Of a stretch of 64,000 nucleotides of DNA, positions 44,201 to 52,460 are shown one piece after another. The stretch comes from Lactifluus volemus (taxonomy: Eukaryota > Basidiomycota > Agaricomycetes > Russulales > Russulaceae), in contig WTXI01000007.1 of the NCBI GenBank assembly GCA_022376515.1, forward strand, positions 310,001 through 374,000, in the 5' to 3' direction. Under the pieces are notes generated by a model that was not told the origin of the DNA, searched no databases, and was given only the letters and a program-made list of their open reading frames with translations. The translations under genes and the position numbers were made by a program. The first letter of the stretch is position 1, and every line of letters starts with the position of its first letter.

Positions 44201-44669
44201 CCCCCTTCATCCCAGCGCGGAGCCCGACGCCTCCGCCGCGAAGGGCAAGGCTCCTGCAAATGGTGGCACTTGTGGACTCCGACGGGAACACGCAGGCGTT
44301 TGGCACGGCGTTTGTGCCACCGAATACGCGCCTCCTGCACACGGCGCGTGGTATTTCCCTCAGCAGTTTTCCACCCCTCTAGCCGCCACCTGGATCCCGA
44401 CTTACGCGCCCCCGCCTCCTGTCTACCCGTACTGCCACCGCTGCAGTACCGTGCAGCCCGACCACCCCGCCGACTTGTGCCCCAATGATCGCCGCTGCTT
44501 GTACTGCGCGGGCGGCCATCTCTCGTGCCATTGCCCGTGGCCGCACTTCCTGTGCACGGCCACCGACTGCTTCTGCCCTAGCGACCATGACTTCGCGGAG
44601 CCCGAAGGTGTCCGCAACCCCGTATGGGAGTGCCCGACCTCCCTCGTCATGCGTCGACGCAGCTACTAA
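41262..44669 (+). CDS. Pol part 2: RNase H, integrase, chromodomain and Cys-rich tail
   Basis: This continues the frame of part 1 after the TAG. RNase H is seen in FEVEVDASQFALGAILFQ, HDHELLAIIHALKRW and YTDHKNLQYY. The integrase has an HHCC zinc finger (HHDHVTAGHPG ... CATC) and a DDE core (ALDLIVDLP, VISDRDTRF, GQSERTN). The chromodomain follows near 43300-43460 (YEVEEILGSRRRYRKLQYLL, KWKGY, NTWEPVENV) and may direct insertion to chromatin. After it comes an unusually long tail of about 390 residues: a Pro/Ser/acidic part, then a Cys/His-rich end (YCHRCSTV, CLYCAGGHLSCHC, CTATDCFCPS) that looks zinc-binding. The stop is at 44667-44669. A second open frame overlaps the tail at 43576-44382. 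Without readthrough or an upstream start, this part would not be made from this copy. Confidence 0.9.
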   Translation, partial: SRVHYLGIVVEDGKISLDPTKRQGLLEWPTEQSTVSGVRSTLGVFGYHRPFIPGFAEIACPLTDLLKKDVPFHWGDEQRTAVKRLISLVERDMALNRPDHDRLFEVEVDASQFALGAILFQRTSTGLPRPISYYSHALSPPERGYDVHDHELLAIIHALKRWRHLLLGARHPIKVYTDHKNLQYYRHPRDINRRVARYIPLLGEFNLSLIHKPGKSMRADPLSRRPDFDTGALDNKDVIVLPSDLFASVTTLSLAPLNPWEDKLLRSQEAAPTDIAGWSAPFRLERGPHGLWTRAGKIVVVADNALRREVIAAHHDHVTAGHPGISKTLHAVEQGYWWPDMKTFVQRYVKGCATCQTTKSNTVRPKVPIYPITVKPNALPFETIALDLIVDLPPSQGYDSILTITDHDCTKAAFFLPCTQKIDSEGVAALYAQHVFPHYGVPKTVISDRDTRFTSKWTTDLCKRFKINQNISTAYHPQTDGQSERTNQWLEQYLRIYGNFQQNDWARWLPLAQFVHNSWPSATTGKTPFELLIGFTPRAQEQQIMDSALPALEERSTYLRGLRERAQKAIRQAQDMTRKYHEQKKGQRHFRPFTEGQMVLLEGTNLSLPYPTKKLRPKRFGPFRVIKVISPYVYKLDLPPQWKIHNVFHASLLTPYSETAEHGQNHTEPPPDLVDDHQEYEVEEILGSRRRYRKLQYLLKWKGYSAAHNTWEPVENVNSPELIREFHEANPEAVRTLEVERDINPTLYPLPSPSLSSMDFSPVRDFILDLDVASIELPDDVYAAIVLAGLLPEDFQPERLDEDAASPSPLPVPDPSTRPLAPVPILWAPQPTRPSAYGEWSPEPDDDDYSSPVAPPNSEEEPPPLALNSFHRIDEWRTQSAPLLEAAGQEVSPVPSPSSHSEPFDASERPFTRVNTPASDSDGHRSDQSLSASATSEESELPRQDSYSGYPSPAYLHASVTLDAVHPRPARGYVAEPPQYPLHPSAEPDASAAKGKAPANGGTCGLRREHAGVWHGVCATEYAPPAHGAWYFPQQFSTPLAATWIPTYAPPPPVYPYCHRCSTVQPDHPADLCPNDRRCLYCAGGHLSCHCPWPHFLCTATDCFCPSDHDFAEPEGVRNPVWECPTSLVMRRRSY
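43576..44382 (+). CDS. Open frame overlapping the pol tail (possible third protein)
   Basis: A 268-residue frame, offset from pol by one base, overlaps the region after the chromodomain. It has ATG codons at 43576 and 43669. The first two thirds are Pro/Ser-rich, but the end is less biased (LHWTPFTPDPHEGMLPNPL, ARLLQMVALVDSDGNTQAFG, AFVPPNTRLLHTARGISL). Both frames stay open for 800 bp, so one of them may be fortuitous in this GC-rich stretch. I keep it as a candidate, because the compositional change at its C-terminus looks like a real domain. Confidence 0.35.
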   Translation: MPPSNYLTTSTLPSFLPASSLKIFNLNDSTKMPPHRHPSQYQIRPPGPSHPYLYSGPLSPLDLPPTVSGPLSPTTTTTPRPSLLPIRRKSPLPSRSTPSTASTSGEPSRPHYSRQRAKKSLPFRHPPRTPNRSMPLSGPSQGSTPPPPTATVIDLTSPSPPPLPARSPSYHVRTPTPATPRPPTCMRQLHWTPFTPDPHEGMLPNPLNTPFIPARSPTPPPRRARLLQMVALVDSDGNTQAFGTAFVPPNTRLLHTARGISLSSFPPL

Positions 44670-44689
44670 GGCGCTGGTGGCACAGCGCC
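44670..44689 (+). other. Hairpin between pol stop and polypurine tract
   Basis: GGCGCTG at 44670-44676 pairs with CAGCGCC at 44683-44689 around a 6-nt loop. It starts at the base after the pol stop codon. Confidence 0.6.
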
Positions 44690-44692
44690 CTT

Positions 44693-44706
44693 GAGAAGGG
44701 AGGCAC
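44693..44706 (+). promoter_or_regulatory. Polypurine tract
   Basis: GAGAAGGGAGGCAC immediately precedes the 3' LTR and would prime plus-strand synthesis. Confidence 0.7.
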
Positions 44707-45285
44707 TGTTACGGTTTGACACGTGATCTGCTTATGTATTAACCCCACGTGACGGTGGGTATGTTTTTCGCTTTGTTCCGAGACAATCTACGATACGGAT
44801 CTTCGGATCTTTCCGTGTACGATACAGATCTCAGGATCTTCCCGAGGTATCCCCGTAGATCTCCGTAGTTTCCCCGTTCGATCTACGATATATTATTTAG
44901 GAGGCATGTCACACTGTGACACGCCTGGGACTCTATGACTCAGCATCACACCCTAAGAGTATATAAACCGGTCCGTTGTAGCTTGTCTCCTTAGACTTCG
45001 CTTCGTCTGCAATCAGACTAGTTGAACCCTCTTCCCTCTCTATCCCTTCAAGTCAGACCTCCTGACCGTTGTCAATACAAGACTTAGTCTCGTCTTGTGA
45101 TTGCCCTTGACCTCTTCTTTGACGATACAGTAGAGTGCATCCGTCAGCGCGACGCTCTCCTCTATAGTAAAGCCAAGGGAAGAACTCGAGTAATCCTCGT
45201 CGTGCTGAGGCTAGTTGCCACGCTCAGCCCTCCTCGAATTACTCCAAGCACACGTCGTGCACCAAGGCCCCTCTGAGCCTTGACA
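44707..45285 (+). repeat. 3' LTR
   Basis: The LTR is 579 bp and identical to the 5' LTR except for one base near 45261 (A here, G in the 5' LTR) as far as can be compared by eye. Confidence 0.95.
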
Positions 45286-46394
45286 GTGGTCGACATAGTG
45301 ATGTTGGGAGAACTTGAAGTGCTCCTCCGTCTTTGCTAAATGGGTGCGGGCTAACTTACATGCACACTCGAGCCAGACCTAGTGAGGACACATCAGTCAC
45401 CTAACTTGAAGGAGTAGAGGGCGATGAAACCTTTTGAACTTGGTTTGTTGAAGGGGGTGGCTAACAGAGGAATACCCCGGGCATGCATCGGACGATGCCG
45501 TATCCTTTACGTAAGGATAGGACTTGTCCTCAGGCTTCCGCCCAGGACGATGTATTGTGAGTATTGACCAACGTTTCACCTTTTTTGAGAGGACCCTATG
45601 GCTACCACTCAACGCAGGGTGTCCATAGAATTTCTTGGTGAATGATGGTGAGTCTGAGTGATTCGGTTTAATGTATCACTGGCATTACTAGTGCAGTTAC
45701 GGCCCAAATACTGACCTCGTACAAAACGACGCGCCTTCCTTCCCAGAGCGTAAATAACCAGCGGCGGTTGTCCTTCGACTTATTTGCTCATGTCAATGCA
45801 GGCTCAACGTGACCATTAGTGATAAGGTCCCACTGTCATTACTACTATGCGCACAACTTGAAGCATCAGCATATCTGTTATCATTCTTGCGCTCGCAACT
45901 GGAGTAGCGGCGACAAGGGTTGACCAACCCTCCAAACCGCCACCGATGAAAGGTTTGTTCCCACTTTTGACCATAGTTATACAGGCCCCTCTTCCTACAA
46001 CTGGTAATTGTTCACGTTGCGTAACTAGATAACTTGCTTTTTTTTATTTTAAATTTATTTCGAGGTTTCTTCCATGTGCATTCCGTCGCTTTCTGTAGTA
46101 TATATATATGCACTTGTAGCTACTGAAAGTGACTTTCAGATGCAGTAAATTATATCGGGACCCCTGACAAACTGACAAACACGCGCGACGTGGTTACTAT
46201 AGTACAGTAGATAGAGAAAGCATATAGTGAGTCTAAATCGCAGTAAGTGCCTGTAATTCCTGCCATACTGTTGATAGAGTATATCTCTGAACAACTTCTC
46301 TCCTGTACTTTCAATAAAGTCAGCAATCAGGACTCGCGTCTGTGGTCCAATAAAAGTACATACATTTCTATGGTCTGATCCCCCAGGTGCACAA
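45286..46394. other. Intergenic, no gene supported
   Basis: The first five bases are the right target-site copy GTGGT. The rest has only short open frames and AT-rich stretches near 46040-46110. Nothing recognisable was found. Confidence 0.5.
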
Positions 46395-47162
46395 TCAAGC
46401 GCGCATCCGCAGGCTAGCTCCTTGATTATGCGCTCCGCCTCCTTGAACAAGCTGAACAAGCAAAGCGTCCATCGACTCTCCAGGATGCCATTTCTTGCAG
46501 TGATCTCTAAACAGGTCCCTGCGCGATTGTTTGTATTTGCACTTCCGACAACCTATGGTCGGTGGGCCATGTTTCGATTTAATGTGTCGTTTCCTCTCCG
46601 ACTGGCCAGAAAAAAACTGCCCACAGTCGGCTACGGTACAAGGATAGTCGCATGAGCGATCTTGAACTGTCCCATCTCCGATTCGACGGGAAATACGTCC
46701 GTATTTGTGTCGCCGATGCGCCGGGTGATGCGCAACTCGAGAGTTACTTGAATGGGATCGAGCTTCCGCATATGAAACTACTTGCGCGCCCACGGCCGGA
46801 ACATCTACGCCCTGATAAGTCGAAACGGGTAATCTTGCACGATTATCACCCTCAACAGGAAACCAACTCAGGTGGCAGGCCCTTTCTGGGTATTCTTGAG
46901 ATGAGGCCGTGGTCTGAGATGAACCCGTTGTCGCTTCGCCGCCGACAGCACCGGAAAATTGTTCAGACCAACACCCTGCTATCCTGGGATCGCCAAGAAC
47001 TGGTACCATGAGTGAGGTAGGATATTGCAACTTCGGGGTGCCCGTAGTATTAGCCTCTATTGCGGATCCTGTGAAGAATGTATTCATTGCTGAAAATTGC
47101 TCCGAGGAGATGTCTATGGGATAATCAGGCGACGACATAATCGGAGCCTCTGCCTGGGACAT
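46395..47162 (-). CDS. C2H2 zinc-finger protein, two fingers
   Basis: The open frame of 255 codons starts at 47162 (MSQAEAPIMSSPDYPID). The N-terminal two thirds are low in structure and Ser/Thr-rich, as in fungal transcription factors. Near residues 165-220 lie two C2H2 fingers. The first is CTVADC with H and H in RKRHIKSKH (CX4CX12HX4H). The second is CRKCKYKQSRRDLFRDHCKKWH (CX2CX12HX4H) without the first three residues of a typical linker. It probably binds DNA; the target is unknown. An open reading on the same strand up to 47446 could be an upstream exon, but I could not join it. It is the first gene of the better-conserved right part of the window. Confidence 0.7.
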   Translation of the reverse strand: MSQAEAPIMSSPDYPIDISSEQFSAMNTFFTGSAIEANTTGTPKLQYPTSLMVPVLGDPRIAGCWSEQFSGAVGGEATTGSSQTTASSQEYPERACHLSWFPVEGDNRARLPVSTYQGVDVPAVGAQVVSYAEARSHSSNSRVAHHPAHRRHKYGRISRRIGDGTVQDRSCDYPCTVADCGQFFSGQSERKRHIKSKHGPPTIGCRKCKYKQSRRDLFRDHCKKWHPGESMDALLVQLVQGGGAHNQGASLRMRA

Positions 47163-48865
47163 GAGGTTCGCGACATGTGAGAAGCTTTCGGCCTCAGGCT
47201 GGCGGTGGAGTGCCGCGATATTTGTCGCCCGCTAAGGAGGAAGGGGGGAGGGGGTTTCAACAAGTTGCCGTGAGCACGGGCAAGGTAAGAAGTCATACCT
47301 GTGTATAAGAAATCCATTCTATATCTTGGGGTGAACCGACGAAAAAAGACCGTTGGCGTTGGGGCATCATTGCATACGAGAGGCAGTCGAAGAGTCGTTG
47401 ACACGCTGCTCTCCCCCCCCTCTGGGTTAATAAAGGATATTTGCACCTATAAGGCCCCATAGGATGGACGTGCAGAAATAGGGCGCATCTCGTGATATGT
47501 GATGCGGCTCATCTCGTGACGCGAATGGTTGGCGCTTCAAGCTTCAAGTTTCGTCTCAGATCACGCCGATGCTGTAAGAGATAAGGAGAACGACACCCAA
47601 ATCAGAGAGCACATAGTCGCAAGGTGCTCGGCGCTGGTAGGAGGGACTGATTTGGGCATTCGGCGGTGAAGAATGATGTTGTTCATTGCGCCATGCCTAG
47701 TTGGAAAGCAGTAGTTGCTGATAAGCTATTTGTAACTGGGACGGAGGTTAAAATAATCAGCTCCCATGATGACTCAGGGAAGACACAACAGCCATCGTGA
47801 TCGTATGAGTGCTGCACCGTGCTGCACAGGATTGTGTGGAGCATTGGCTGCGTAACAGAGGGTGTGGTTCCCTGCCACAAATGAATTCGGTATAGTGCTT
47901 CTTTCGTAAGATGGATCCTTCGTGCCCGTGCCATTTGTGATCTCTAGCCACTTTGTCGACCTCACAAGCAGGCACGTCTTGGAAAAATAACGCCAGTTCC
48001 GCACGAGAAGGCCTGGGGTGGTCAAAGTAGGACGGAAGGATTATTGATTCCGACCTTAGATAAAGTTTCGTGATTAATAACGATAGAAGAAAGAATCGGC
48101 TCGGTTAGGTGGGCGCGTTTGATTAGGTTGGACATGATGGCAACGCCGTTGTGCTGGTATATGTGCAAACCAGCCGCAAGACACCGCCGGTTCCGCCGCC
48201 ACAAGCACGCGTGTTTCCCACGGTCAGCCTCCGATTTTCTTAATTGTTCGAAAAAATCCGAAAACTCTACATCTAACCTATTTTTATTATGCACAATGGC
48301 ATGAAAATATGGAGGTGAGGTAGTAACAGAGAGTATATGGTACCTTGGAGGAGGGCGTCCGTGAGCCTCGTTCTGGCGGAGCTGGAAACGCAACTCGTGT
48401 GTTGGTCTTTACCATCGCCCACCAAGATCTAAAGTTATTAATAAATTTCGGAGAGACCGGAATTTTCGTAAAAAATAATGTCTTTCCCGAGCGTTCGCGG
48501 ACTCGGAATTCACCCTTTTTGCGCTTATTATTGGTTAGATTTGAAGCAATCTTGACATGCTTGACATCTCAAGATCTCACTCAAGTCCTCGAGGCGTGTG
48601 AGTGATGGTGGAGGCTCAGAGCGCTCAAATCTCATAGATCTAATCTATTCCTCCAGGCCCGGGTCATGCCTGTGCCACGCTGACGGCGACATAACCTTCA
48701 AGCTTCAAGCTTCAAGGGCTACTCGTAGAGCGCTTCTGTGCGTGGATGGGCGTATAAAGGCATGCCCGATCTATCCTTCTTTCTCTCCGGTTTTCAGAGA
48801 GCCCCCTCAACGAAGCCTGAACCCCTGCAAAGGTACTGGTAGTACTCAACAACAACTGCAAGATA
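47163..48865. other. Intergenic, no gene supported
   Basis: There are short open frames on both strands only. AGCTTCAAG words are repeated near 47540 and 48700. The minus-strand reading at 48022-48393 has no recognisable domain. Confidence 0.4.
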
Positions 48866-49395
48866 ACTATGTCCCCACGGAATGGATATCCCATTGCGTT
48901 CTTGTGGTTGTCCACACTTCGATGATCGTCTTTTGGTCATTTGCTTGAGCTGTAACACTTGTCGCTGCACCCACTGGCACACCACTAGTCGAAGCCAATT
49001 TCATCCCCTCGGCCCACGTCTGAAACCTAGATGACGTGAGTGACATAGTTCTATCCATCAGCAGGGTTGAACGTGACATAGGACATCATTGCCCTCCTCG
49101 TACAAACCTTGGGTGGCGGACTAGCAACGGGCTTCTCGTCCTCTCTGTTCTCCTGGTTGTTCGACTGACGTATGTCAGGGCTTGAATATCACTCTTAGTC
49201 ACCATCCGAGTCACCGCCGTACTGTGCCTTGGCAGCAGAATTCCTCGAACCCCACCACCACCTCTTTCCCACACTTGTGTTTGAGCTACTATCGCTATAT
49301 CCCAGGTATACGGATTAGCTGGACTAAGAAAAGATTTTACAATTCACTTGAGATGCATGACGGAAGCACCGCACACAGTGAAGCTGACTAGTATT
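48866..49395 (+). pseudogene. RTA1-like relic, copy 3
   Basis: Pieces of the family are recognisable in order but in different frames: NYVPTEW, LVEANFIPS, an ALLVQTLGGGLATGFSSSLF segment near 49090 that matches the DIISLIVQ core of the intact copy, then CALAAEFLEP and LFPTLVFELL. Exons 2-4 of the intact gene are largely missing and stops interrupt the rest. It is more diverged than the other two copies, so it is an older relic rather than part of the same duplication. Confidence 0.55.
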
Positions 49396-49545
49396 TCAGA
49401 GGAGGTTTGCCAGTTATATACGTTAGTGATAAATGCTAACGACAACCTTGCGCCTTGCCCACTTCTCGGACTCGATCGAGCTCGATCGCCAAGCTCTACC
49501 ATTCTTGAGCGGAAGGCACAGGCCAAATAGCAACCTACAGGACAG

Positions 49546-52293
49546 TCACCTCTGAATCTGCCCTTCTTCAATACCGGAAACGCCGGGGAACCATCGGCAA
49601 GGTAACCGATCCCAGTCAAGCCGAGAATGGTCAAAGTCGTTCACTCCAACGATCGTAGCTGGCACTACAAGCGAAAGTTCGCCCGCAATGACCGAGAGTG
49701 CTTGTGCAACCTCGAAAGAGATCATCAATTAATGTGGGGTGTGACCACCGGAAAGCGGGGGGGGGGTCTCACCTGCAAGCGATTTTTGTGCCATGGGCCC
49801 GCGGCGCCAGCTGGCAAGTCGTTGAGATCCGCCAAACCATCACGTGCCCGCTCGAAATGAGGCTTCAATGGCTCCCGTTCGTCCTTCAGGACGTCCACCG
49901 ACGCATCGACAAACGCCGAGAGGTCCGGGACTGCCACCTGAGGACGTAGTTTCGCATATTCAGGACGAAATGCCCATTTGTACCGCCGAAGAAAGTTGAG
50001 TGCGAGGCGCGGAGCTGGCAGTCGTATTGATGGTAGCGTAAGCTGTGCCAGTTATGTCGTCAGTGCGATACGAGGTTATTCCTGAAGATCTTACCATGTA
50101 CATTCCAATACAGAGTGATTGGAAAGAGCTTAGGTATGCGCGCAGAAAGATCAGTTCTTGATATGCGATGGTATCTGCGGCAAATGTTGGCACGGACTTC
50201 GCGGATTTTGACTTTGGGCGGAGCGCTCACCTTTGGGTATGACCGGTTCCAGCACTTGCAGTGCATGCAGGTGCTCGTGGATCACCTGGCTCAACTCCCA
50301 GTACACGAATGACTTCTCGTCCTCGACATACAGTTCTAATTGAAAGCCGGAAAGTAGTACTTCTCGGATTATGGAAAGTCTCCACAAGAGCACAGCTTCC
50401 GGCAGCGCATCTACGAGTTGACGGTCTTTCTCGTCCTATCATAGAAGCTTCTCTGAGCGAGACTTTCGTTCGAGTAGGATTCACTTACTATAGGATTCCC
50501 TTTCTCACACATTAGGGAAGCCGCATCGAACAACTCCTGCCACCCAATCAAAGACCGCGAGAGGAATCTCCGGCGACGAGGTGGGTTATACCAAGCAGAT
50601 TGAACGTGGCTGAGCAACATCTGTAAGTCGAGCTATGTCTAGTATTAAGTAAAATGAATACAGTATTGCGCACCCTCGAGAGCTTTCGTTCTATGTTGGG
50701 GTTGGAGAGAGCAGCTCGGTTGGCGGCCGCCAAAATGACCTCAGACTTATATTCGATGCCGGTGGTCTCAAAGAAGAAGCGATCAACCAACCAACGCAAT
50801 GGGTGGACCTCGAGGACGCGCTGGTTGGTGAAGAAAACGACCTTGTTCACCGTCAAAAATGTGTCTCATTTATTGCCAATGAACTGACCTGTGCGAGAGC
50901 CCGAAGAAATGGAGGTCTCTGAGATGGGCGTGAAAAAGTTGCACAAAGGTCTCCGGCGATCTGGAACGCTCGTTAAGTGGGCAGCATTGAGAGAATGTCC
51001 TCTTTGACCTTCCACGTTGCCAGACTTGCGATAGCTGAGATCTTACATATCTCAGCCCATCCATCAAAGAAGCCTGCGAGGGCAGCCCAGGCGCGATCTT
51101 GGGGAGGGAGGCAATGGGACCGTAAGGGCATGAAGCTGTTCAGCCTGCGGGTGATGCGGGGATCAAAGGCGAGGGTGGCAGGTGAATGAGGAGCAAGCTC
51201 TGGTGGTAAGTTTGAACGGACATTATTGAGGTAATCGCGCGCCAAACCAAGCAATTCAGAGAAGTGCTCGCGGTCCTTGAATGGGTGGTGGCGAAAGAGG
51301 TTAACCATGACCTATGAAGAAATTTCAGTGCAGCATCGAAGGACCGCCGCAAGTTATGTGCGCACTGTTCGGAGAGATATCCTATCTAGTAGCGGCCCTC
51401 GCCAAGACGATGACTCTAGAGAACGTGAGACATGTTCGTGACCTAGAAACATAGGGGTCGCACCAGGGAGTATGGTTTTAATGCAATCCTTCGCGTGATC
51501 AAGGCGCGATAAAACAGATGTGAGGGGCAGATTTTCCACGAGGGACACGTCAAACTTCTCGGAGTGCCAATCTTCAGTCTGCAAGGGGTTAATGATGAAC
51601 ATAGGAGGACAAGCGAGACCCTACGTCATGTAGCTTCCCCCTGTTAAGTTCCCGCCAGGCCAAATCGCAACACTTCAGCAGTCCTGTTATTGCTGCATTT
51701 AAGACCACTGTGACGAGCTCCATGGGCCGAGCAGGGTCTTGTTGCATATGCTGTTGGCGAGAAACTACCTCGGGGTTGATGTCTGCGAGGTAGTGCACAT
51801 AAAGACAAGAATATATCGTTTGTGGGAGGTTATAACCGGCGTGCCATTCCATCTTGTAGGCTGTCATCCAGGCTGCGAGAAAGAGAAAGAGACGGGGGGA
51901 GCGCACCTCGCAAGCAATCGCCCTATCTAGTATATAACAAACTTCTTCGGGAAGAAGAGGAACAAGCGGATTAAACGGAGGTCGCTCTGCCTCTTCGTCC
52001 AGAATAAGACCGCTGTCCATGCGAGGGTCGCCGATCTGAACAGGACCAGTATTAACAAGAGACGAGGGTGAGAACGCGTCTTCATTGCCTCGAGAGCGCT
52101 CATAGCGTCGTAGAGCGTAAAATCTTCAGTAAGCACGACATCTCCTGGTTCCATATCTACGCATTCATTGTTACTAGGAGGCCTGCAGGAACGAAGTCAC
52201 GGTCATACCTTGGGCTGCATCGAGGAAGATATCCGAGACATCGACGAAGTCATCGCCTTCAGAAAGCTCATATAAGGGTGTTTGTTTCAACAT
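49546..52293 (-). CDS. MAK10: MAK10/NAA35, auxiliary subunit of NatC acetyltransferase
   Basis: This multi-exon minus-strand gene encodes the large auxiliary subunit of NatC, which acetylates N-termini with Met followed by a hydrophobic residue. Start ATG is at 52291-52293 (MLKQTPLYELSEGDDFVDVS). The family signature LYDAMSALE then DPRMDSGLILDEEAERPPF is split by an intron near 52085-52036. Further exons read LPEEVCYILDRAIACE, AAWMTAYKMEWHAGYNLPQT, HHPFKDREHFSELLGLARDY, FQLELYVEDEKSFVYWELSQ and LSAFVDASVDVLKDEREPLK. The last exon ends at 49546 after RLPCRWFPG. The introns are short and I see no frame breaks. It is divergent from REV1, with 167 bp between the start codons. Confidence 0.85.
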
Positions 52294-52460
52294 CTTGACT
52301 GGGACAAAGGCACGCGGAGCTAAGTTACTTCGACCTCTAGTCGAGCGTCCCGACCAAGTCGCGCCGTCAACGGTTGTTCCGAGCCCCGAGCGCCACAGCC
52401 TTCAGGGAGCGACTTCACGTGATACTGCCCTCCTCCATCCTCTTCACTTCACTCCTAAGT
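52294..52460. promoter_or_regulatory. Shared MAK10/REV1 promoter region
   Basis: Only 167 bp separate the two divergent start codons, so the promoters must overlap. No TATA box was seen. Confidence 0.6.

Larger units (their letters stand above)
36111..45285 (+). mobile_element. Complete Ty3/gypsy retrotransposon, Tf1/sushi-type chromovirus
   Basis: The 9,175-bp element has two 579-bp LTRs (36111-36689, 44707-45285) beginning TGTTACGG and ending CCTTGACA. GTGGT lies on both sides (36106-36110, 45286-45290). By eye the LTRs differ at one base (GTGCGCC against GTGCACC near the end), so insertion was very recent. Order: LTR, self-priming site, ATG-free leader, gag, protease, reverse transcriptase, RNase H, integrase, chromodomain, Cys-rich tail, polypurine tract, LTR. 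Domain order and chromodomain place it among chromoviruses. The complementarity at 36397-36407 and 36691-36701 indicates Tf1-like self-priming. A TAG at 41259-41261 splits pol, so this copy may not be autonomous. Confidence 0.95.
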
